Shown one piece after another: positions 56,897 to 64,000 of a DNA stretch of 64,000 nucleotides (within the stretch, counting starts at the first letter, position 1; each line of letters begins with the position of its first letter). Under the pieces are notes generated by a model, which saw only the letters and a program-made list of their open reading frames with translations, had not been told where the DNA came from and did not search any database. The DNA comes from Cordia subcordata (lineage: Eukaryota > Streptophyta > Magnoliopsida > Boraginales > Cordiaceae): NCBI GenBank assembly GCA_028554755.1, contig JAPTOF010000004.1, positions 317,501 through 381,500 on the forward strand. The letters run 5' to 3'. The position numbers and the translations under genes were made by a program.

Positions 56897-59800
56897 CTAT
56901 CTGTGAGTTCTATGTAAAATTCCAATAGCTTCCAGAAGTTGCTCCTTTCTCAGCGGCTTAGGCAAATAATGATCCATTCCAGCCTGCTTGATAAATTCTC
57001 TGACTTCTTCTGGTGTGTGAGCAGTTAATGCAATGATAGGTATATGAACACCATAATTTCGCTCCTCTTCTCTTATACGTCTTGTTGCTTCAAATCCATC
57101 CATTCCATCCATCTGTGGTCAGAAAAAAAAAAACATAAGCACTTTAAGATGGCAGATGACCAGATATAGGTAGGTACAGAAACTGATTTGACACTTGTTC
57201 TCTAATGATGCTTACCTGACAGTCCATTAAAATGTAATCAAACGGTTGTGTTGAAGAAGCTCCACTTTTCCATCTATCACTTAGACCCTTTGAAACTAGT
57301 TTGACAGCTTCTGCACCTGTCTCACATAGATCAACTTCTGCACCAAGTTGGGAAAAGATAAATTTGGCCACCGTCTGTTGTGTTGAATTATCTTCTACAA
57401 CCAAAACTTTCTTCCCTCTCAAAGGCTTTTCACTGTCTGAGACATCACCATCGTGTGCAACTCGTGGCAGCTCCTGTGCTGCAGACAATCTGGACTTGAA
57501 CTTCAGGTGAGCTGCTGTTGCTGAAGTGCTCGGATCAGATAGAAGTTTTCTGGTATTGTATTTTTCATCTCGCTGAAGTTTCTGAGAAATTGGTTGCATA
57601 ACGCCACCAAACTCTGGTAAAAGTCTTGCAACTTCAAACAATCGGGATCCGTGGAGTGGCTTTGATATAATCATATCCATTGATTCGTCTAGATCTTCAA
57701 TGCTTATGCTTGGAGCTCCAGGCTTGTCTATCCAAACAACCCTACTACAAATGTCACCCACGTCCCTTCTAAACTCAGCCACCGTCCTAGTAATTTTGAG
57801 GAATGATGCAGCACTTGTATCAATTAGAATCAAAATGAAATTGGAAGTCCCTCTTGCTTTAGTTCTTTTTGAAACAGGGGCTACATTATCTGTCCCATCC
57901 ATAGCACTGAGAGGAACCTCTTTTGATTTAGTACTCGAGCTTTGAGACGTAGGCATGCTCAAGTCACTCCTTGCATTGACATCGGACTTTCCTGAAGAAC
58001 TCTGAAAGGAAAGAACAGACTTTTGTTTGATCCTTCTGAGAGTAGACAAAAGCTGTCCATGTTCTTCAACAACGGACACTTTTATGCGAAGGCTCTTCAT
58101 GAATTTCTGTATCATCCTTCTTCTTTCATCATTTTGGATGAAGAGAACAGTGTGGGATCCTTCTACCTTTGGACTATAAACCCGAAGCCCTGGATGTTGG
58201 TATGAGTAACTTGATGTGTAATCACTTTGAGATTCTATATCATCTTCCAGTACATTACCATGAAATTTAGGCTCACACATGGTGAAGTAGGTGTTGAACC
58301 TGAAGCAAGTCCCTTTCTCACCAGCTTCCTTGTCAATGATCCCTATCTCTCCTCCCATCAGGCGTACCTGTTAATTAATTGATTAGTTTAACAAGATTGG
58401 GGGAAGCAAAGAGAAGAACTGAAAACATTGAGATAGGAGGAACATTTTGGGAACCCAAGTATATATTAAGAAGAGAATTTTGATGCTAGATTGTTAGTAA
58501 ATAAATTTGAGCCAATAAAGAAAGTACTGTTGCTGCATAAATATCCTAATTCTCAACAATCCCAGAAATTTATTACTGCAACTTGTTATGTCATGCACTT
58601 CTCTTTTCCATTGGAAACCAAACCGGGAATCACTTGCTCTATGTTCCAATGCTGAATATACTTACCAGAGATTGAACGATGCCAAGGCCTAAACCTGTGC
58701 CTTCTTGTCCAATTGTTGTCTCTTTCACCTGAACATAGTTCTCAAAAACAGATTTCTGCTTTTCATTTGGAATCCCTTTCCCTGTATCACTGACCTCAAA
58801 CACAAACTCCATGCAGTTCGGGTCGCATTGCATACTAGTATCTTTTTCCAAGTCATGACATTCTTTGTTATTCTGGAAAAAGAAGCATGAGATGCACCTC
58901 ATCTGCCGAGTGTTCCAATTAGATACAAGTATTTCCTTCTCAAAGCAAGGTTTCTTCGCCGAAACTTGAAGTATAACATGTCCTTCAGAGGTGAATTTTA
59001 CTGCATTGTTCAATAAATTGTCTAAAATCTGTTTTAGTTTGCCTCGATCACCTCTCACAAAAGAATGCTTTGTGAGAGAGTTATCGTGAAGGTCCAAGAT
59101 CACATCTATACCCTTTTTTGTACCTACATTATAGTGCAAATCAACAACATGTTCAAGGAATTGTAGCATATCGAATTCTTCTTCTTCAAGCTGCATCTTG
59201 CCAGCTTCAATCTTACCAGTATCAAGAATGGAATTCAAAATACCTGGACAAAAAGTAATGCAATTACTGTCTCATTATCCCAAATCAAACTAAGCACTAT
59301 CCTGCTATGTAGGGTCTTTAACTACCGTCTCACTACCAATAAATGACTCACCTAAAAGGTGTTTAGCACATTCTTCCATCTGCACTAGATTGGTTGCGAA
59401 GTCTGACGCAGGAGGAACTAGTTCTCGCGATATCTCTATCAAACCAGTAATGCCTGCCAAGGAAGCGCGCACGTCGTGACTTGCCCTCGCAAAGGCCAAA
59501 CTTTTGTTCATGCTCTTTCTTTCTGCTTGCCGAGTCGCCTCCATCTGTTTGATAAGTGCTGCACATAAGCACATCTCTCTTCTAGCTGCTCTTTGGATCC
59601 AGAATCCGAACACGAAAAGGAAAATCACGATGGCGATTATCATTAGCAAGAGCAGGCTAAACGCAAGCTTGATTTTCTCGTGTATTTCAGCATACGTCGT
59701 TGCTGGAAGGATGCCATGGGAACATAGTTGCACTGCTCTTTTAACCTCCTTGAAACAGAACAAGATCGGTACGAGGAGTGCAGCCAAAACCACCGTGGAC

Positions 59801-60144
59801 TGCATAGTTCAAATAACACACATTAGCTATTCATTCTACAATCAATTGGAGCTTGTGCAATTTGTAGTAATGCTTCTTCCTAATAGCCAACAGTAAAAAG
59901 TCAATCCTCCGAATCTATCAGTTTCTGCAACTATATAATTGATCTTCTCATGGAAAGTGCAGAAAAATCAAGATCACCAAGTGACAATAATTTACATTTT
60001 GCAACTTTCAGGAATCAAATTCTCTTGATTAAATATACTGACAACGAATTCACATAAATTATCAGGAAATTTTCAGTTCGAGAAACTTACTACAAGGATA
60101 AATAAACAAACAGGTCGAGACACTGAGAAGGAGCTAAGCGTCAT
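56897..60144 (-). CDS. CKI1-like hybrid histidine kinase lacking the large sensor domain
   Basis: Hybrid sensor kinase of two-component (cytokinin-type) phosphorelay, membrane-bound, passing phosphate to HPt proteins. Exons in coding order: 60144-60091, 59799-59352, 59243-58666, 58367-57216, 57112-56897; joined in frame, 815 residues. Two membrane segments (residues about 12-40 and 68-92) are separated by only about 30 residues. Then come the H box with ASHDVRASLAG, N box (LNNAVKF), G1 (DTGKGIP), F (FENYVQV), G2 (GTGLGLG), and a C-terminal receiver (VVEDN, LMDCQ phospho-acceptor Asp, PKPL Lys). The RRE-M...INQMEAT-like linker and the H box region match CKI1, which has about 1,120 residues; the deficit is nearly all in the extracellular region. 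All catalytic motifs look intact. The first exon is inferred from an ATG followed by a strong CTTGTA/GTAAGT donor. Confidence 0.88.
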
Positions 60145-61500
60145 TGGCTTAGATACTGTGATTGCCAGATATGTCTTCTCTGCATGTCCATGAAAACAGT
60201 AATAATATTCTCATAAGATAAAACAACAAAAGGTAGCATCACTCCCCTTAATATAGAAAATGGTAAACAGCCATGCAGCTTAATGTTTTCAACTAGTTTC
60301 ATTTGTTTGAAATTCTGCAGGAAGTCAAAAGAGGCGAATGTTTTTAATTTCAACGGTTCAAGATATGTTGTTTATCCAAACAAAATTAACGAGTAACTAA
60401 AACGAAAATCAAGTTTTTTGAAATGAGATTTATCCGCCCTTTCTCTTCTTTTCTTTTTTTCTTCTTTTTTCTTTCAGCTTTTTCCTCATAAGAAAACCAG
60501 TTTCTAATATTTTGTGGACTCTTCGGTCCCTACAATGAGATAAACGATAAAAAGTTCTATTTATACAAGTAATCACATCGAAAAACTAGTTTATCTCCAC
60601 CCCAAGTTAAGTAGAATAAGTATTAGACACCTTTCCATTCTTTTCTCCTTACTCTCTAGCATATACAAGAAAATATTTTATAATAAAGTAAGTTGGTATT
60701 TGAAGCTACCACTATTTGATATACAAATTCACAGAAGGCTTGGATATAAATAATAATAATAACATAGAGAAAAGAAAAACAGTTGTATACACATTCGTGA
60801 ACAAATATATTTACGAAAATATGGGGATCACGAGTAAATTGAGAAACAAAAAGGATAAATATGCAGACCTTCTAGATGACTGAAACATTAGCCAAAGTGA
60901 CTACAGGAGGGAACAGCTACTGCTACGTAATAGTTAGCATTCACCTGTTACATTTTTACATGTACAAGTTTAACTCTCAATGAACGTTAATGGAGAAGAA
61001 GCAAGAGAGAGAATATGTGAGTAGCGCCTGTATGCAACTCTCTTCTCCTTTTTGGGCTTTTTTTCCTTTTCTTTTGTTTGTTTCAGAGTTTCGGTTTGAA
61101 CACACGAATTTTCTCATAACATTGTACAAGCTTTCGAGGAGAAAGATGGGATTTTTTTTCAAACCGAAAAAGAGTTGGGATTGTTTCCTCGAATATGGTT
61201 ACCCATTTGGAAGGAAAATTTTATGGTCATTTATTATCTTCCAAAATAATTACTCGTTTTTCCATTTATAAAAGATCTTGAACTCATTCCTTTTGGTTGA
61301 GGTCAACTATTTTCCGGATGTTAAGCCCAGGCATGCATCCATATTAGCACTTACTAATGGCGCACACAGAGGCACGGGGACCTCTCAAAGACACTTGTTA
61401 GTCAATGACATGGCCGTGAAAGCCTGAACACAATGTGTTGTATTCTATAAGATGGTGCTAAGCCTGAATAGATTAGCCTCAATCATTACATATGATCCTT

Positions 61501-61538
61501 AATCAAAGCTTTTTGGGTTAATCAAAGCTTTTTGGGTC
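61501..61538. repeat. Tandem duplication, 2 x 19 bp
   Basis: AATCAAAGCTTTTTGGGTT is followed directly by a second copy ending in C. Confidence 0.9.
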
Positions 61539-61644
61539 TTTGCACCCTTATATATTTACAAGTATCAATATTGCAAAAGCTGAGTGTGAAGAAGGGTGGC
61601 AAAGAAGTCTGCTTAACACATGCAAGGCGCCAGTGTGGCTGGAT

Positions 61645-61690
61645 GATGCAGAACGCTTTTCCTTGTATGATGCAGAACGCTTTTCTTTTA
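61645..61690. repeat. Tandem duplication, 2 x 24 bp
   Basis: GATGCAGAACGCTTTTCCTT and four more bases are followed directly by a near-identical second copy. Confidence 0.85.
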
Positions 61691-61989
61691 TAAAGATAGA
61701 AACAAGGGGGCTTCTGCAGGCGATTCTGTAACCCGCAGGCAGCTGACTTAATGATGGCCATGCATGAGATCGCACAAGACCACTTCGATTATGAGTCAAA
61801 TCCAGCAATTTAACACGGAAAAAATAATAGCAGAATGACTTGCGTATCTTTTAATGCTACAAACAGAAAAGAATCTCTAACATTATGACACAAAAGTACA
61901 TGGAATAGAATCAGCAAGTCGGTCTGAGTTTCTGTACAAATGTGAATATCCACAACAATGGCAAGCCATAGCAAACACTTTCATACACT

Positions 61990-63960
61990 TCAGCCCCACA
62001 GGTCACCAGCTCTTACGTGATCCCTTCTCTTGACTCTTTTCTTCATCATTTCGGCCCATCTCCCGAAGACATTGGAGACCTCAAATTTTCCTGAAAACTT
62101 CATCCTCTGGGCCAACTCTTCTAGAATGTCAGGCTTACCGGCTCGAGAAAAATCGGCTGCAAACTTGTTGTAGTCCAGCTGAGGCGCTTTCATTCCTTTC
62201 TCTATCATTTCTTCCAAGTATTTACAAGCCTCGATTGATCTTCCTTGCCTTATAAGCCCTCCTATTAAGACTGTGTAAGAGTTTTCATCAGGACAGCAAC
62301 CCTTCTTGTTCATTTCCTCCCAAACTGCACATCCCATGTCGCAGTTCCTAGTCATGAAGAAGGATCTCATCATCATATTGTAAGTATGAATTGTTGGTTG
62401 AATCCCACTCTGGATCATTTTCTTGTAAATCCTAACTGCATCATCAGGCATTTGACGGTTTGTCATCAATTTGATAAGAGCATTATACAACTGCGCATCA
62501 GGCGGGCATCCTTTTTCCTTCATCTCCATTAACAAACCATAAACTTTATCCATCTTCTTCTGATTCCCGTAACCTTTGATCAGACATGTATAAATTGCAG
62601 CATCTGGCTCGCAACCAGAACTGAGCATTTCATCAAGATAGTCGATCGCTTCACTCATCTTCCCTTGCTTGCATAAATCCGTGATTAAGATCGTATAGCT
62701 TCTCACATTCAGAGATGGACCCTTAGCCTTCATGACCTCAAACAGCTTGATCGCATCAGACCTTTTTTTACACCTAAGCAACCCATCAAGCATTGTGTTA
62801 TGCGCAACAATGTCAGGCTTAAAACCATTATCAATCATCGCATTCCACACCTTCCCGGCTTCCATCAAATTCTTCACCCTGCACCAACCATTAAGCAAAA
62901 CAGTGTATGTCTTCAGATTAGGGGTAAATCTAAACTCCAATTTCTCAAACAAAGCTTGCGCCTCTTTTCCGAGCTTTGCCTTCCCCAGCTCGTCAAGCAA
63001 ACAGTTAATGGTCTCAACCCCAACCTTAAACTTATACTTCTTCATTAATTCAAACAAACCAACAGCTTTCTTCCTCTCCTTTGCAGCAGCAAAAGCCTTG
63101 ATCGAAATCTCAAATGTCTCCATCGTGAGGAGACCCTTGTCACCCATTTCTTCGAGAACCGAAACCATAGTCTCGAACTGCCTGGTGTTTCCAAGTATTT
63201 GCATCATCTTATTATAGGTTCTCGAATCATGAGCAAAACCAGGCCTATTAGCCGCCCAACAGAAAAACCGAAATGCCGGTTTTCGAGCATGCTTGAACCT
63301 TTCCAACACATCCACCACCAAATCATGGGTCAAGTTGATCCCGCATTCATCCAAAACCGCCTCCATATTCCGATCCAATGCAAACAATTCATCAATCACT
63401 TTACACACTCTCTCCACCTCCTTCGAATCCGCTCTCGATTTCACGCTTTCGGAGCTATCAACACACTCAGATTCAGCATCAGAATCTGAATCCTCTTTAA
63501 CACCACTACAATAACCCCTACATTTGAGGTGCAAAATCTTTGGAGAGTTCAAATCAACAGAACCAAAAACTGAGGGACTAGGAAAAAAGGGTCTAGCTCT
63601 TGGGAGCCCTAGTTTCAAGATTCTGTGAATATGATCTGACTCAGCATCAGGACCTGAATCTTCTTTTGCAAGACTATAATATCGCAGAATCTTTAGGGGG
63701 CTCCGATAACAATTAGCAAAAGTTAAGGGCCTAGAGATGGAGGGTGGCCCGGGATCTGGGGGTGCTAATGGCAATATCTCTTGAAGAGGATAGAGTGAAG
63801 TGGGGTGTGGCAATACAAATGAAACTTGAAGGTAAGGAAAACAGAGACGATGACGAGTACTAGAATGAAGCAAACGAGACAAGGGCAGAGAGCTACCGTG
63901 AAGCAACTGTCTCTGTAAACCTCGTTGTCGTTGTTGTAATCCTCGTATTTGGGTGGCCAT
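61990..63960 (-). CDS. Pentatricopeptide repeat protein, P class, mitochondrial type (At3g62470-like)
   Basis: A single intronless frame of 656 codons, as usual for plant PPR genes. The N-terminus is rich in Arg, Gln, Leu and Ser without acidic residues in the first 50 positions, fitting a mitochondrial presequence. After an acidic linker (about 150-185) come about a dozen 35-residue repeats (about 225-600) with the P-class pattern, for example TYTVLLNGWCRVKNLMEAGK, SYTILITDLCKQGKMSEAID and IYTCLIKGYGNQKKMDKVYG. The C-terminus (DYNKFAADFSRAGKPDILEE, AQRMKFSGKFEV) matches the subfamily of At3g62470. P-class PPRs bind organellar RNA; the target is not predictable here. The start at 63960 is the first ATG and is followed by the targeting-type sequence. 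No E or DYW domain is present. Confidence 0.92.
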   Translation of the reverse strand: MATQIRGLQQRQRGLQRQLLHGSSLPLSRLLHSSTRHRLCFPYLQVSFVLPHPTSLYPLQEILPLAPPDPGPPSISRPLTFANCYRSPLKILRYYSLAKEDSGPDAESDHIHRILKLGLPRARPFFPSPSVFGSVDLNSPKILHLKCRGYCSGVKEDSDSDAESECVDSSESVKSRADSKEVERVCKVIDELFALDRNMEAVLDECGINLTHDLVVDVLERFKHARKPAFRFFCWAANRPGFAHDSRTYNKMMQILGNTRQFETMVSVLEEMGDKGLLTMETFEISIKAFAAAKERKKAVGLFELMKKYKFKVGVETINCLLDELGKAKLGKEAQALFEKLEFRFTPNLKTYTVLLNGWCRVKNLMEAGKVWNAMIDNGFKPDIVAHNTMLDGLLRCKKRSDAIKLFEVMKAKGPSLNVRSYTILITDLCKQGKMSEAIDYLDEMLSSGCEPDAAIYTCLIKGYGNQKKMDKVYGLLMEMKEKGCPPDAQLYNALIKLMTNRQMPDDAVRIYKKMIQSGIQPTIHTYNMMMRSFFMTRNCDMGCAVWEEMNKKGCCPDENSYTVLIGGLIRQGRSIEACKYLEEMIEKGMKAPQLDYNKFAADFSRAGKPDILEELAQRMKFSGKFEVSNVFGRWAEMMKKRVKRRDHVRAGDLWG

Positions 63961-64000
63961 GTTGGTGAGTGTCGCTGCTGCTCCTTTGGCGGCTGAGCTG
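63961..64000. other. 5' flank of the PPR gene, cut by the window end
   Basis: Only 40 bp remain; too little to judge the promoter. Confidence 0.5.

Larger units (their letters stand above)
60145..61989. other. Histidine kinase promoter region and PPR 3' flank
   Basis: Both neighbouring genes are on the minus strand. The part next to 60144 should hold the histidine kinase promoter and 5' UTR; the part next to 61990 is the PPR 3' UTR. Two short tandem duplications lie at 61501-61538 and 61645-61690. No further gene was recognised; short frames around 60990-61270 look fortuitous. Confidence 0.5.

Noticed and set aside
60990..61271. A small gene between the histidine kinase and PPR genes
   Set aside because: Short overlapping frames on both strands, Phe/Lys-rich, with no splice or domain support.
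62732..63217. Plus-strand frame of 161 codons opposite the PPR gene
   Set aside because: Antisense shadow of the PPR repeats; periodic because the repeats are periodic.

Overview
The window is nuclear DNA of a flowering plant, most likely a eudicot. Evidence: intron-rich genes with GT-AG splice sites, gene products of plant type (VPS51/UNHINGED, MCM7/PROLIFERA, a plant-type BRWD protein, a CKI1-type histidine kinase, a mitochondrial PPR protein), a Ty1/Copia element, a LINE fragment and an endogenous pararetrovirus. I assembled exon structures by hand from splice signals and reading-frame continuity; every join listed keeps frame.

Left part (1-15,600): AT-rich intergenic DNA carrying a 12.8 kb insertion (1,914-14,709) made of rearranged blocks of a caulimovirid (plant pararetrovirus) in both orientations. 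It holds fragments of a movement protein, two different CCHC capsid/gag-like proteins, an aspartic protease, RNase H, an unassigned ORF, and two diverged copies of a promoter/leader region whose TATA boxes lie 7.8 kb apart. The insertion is bracketed by a direct duplication of about 319 bp of host-like DNA (1,595-1,913 and 14,710-15,029, about 99% identical). Between one capsid-like ORF and the second promoter lie about 1.8 kb of back-to-back short hairpins, and hairpins in the leader show paired base changes between copies. These are the most unusual signals in the window.

Middle part (15,600-54,835), plus strand: VPS51 (20 coding exons, 784 aa; GARP/EARP tethering), MCM7 (15 exons, 718 aa; replicative helicase, with two E2F-type sites upstream) and a BRWD-type WD40/degenerate-bromodomain protein (23 coding exons, 1,724 aa). 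The large first coding intron of BRWD holds a complete but dead Copia element (35,782-40,851) in antisense, with 198 bp LTRs and a 5 bp target duplication. Other BRWD introns hold small non-autonomous retroelement pieces sharing a 75 bp terminal module, one nested in a terminal-inverted-repeat element. VPS51 intron 1 holds a LINE remnant and a 265 bp tandem duplication.

Right part (54,836-64,000): a small acidic-tailed protein gene (76 aa, tentatively Gon7-like) on plus, then on minus a CKI1-like hybrid histidine kinase (5 exons, 815 aa) lacking the large extracellular sensor region of CKI1, and an intronless PPR gene (656 aa). The host genes are independent housekeeping or signalling genes with no operon-like relation. 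No tRNA, rRNA or CRISPR was recognised.
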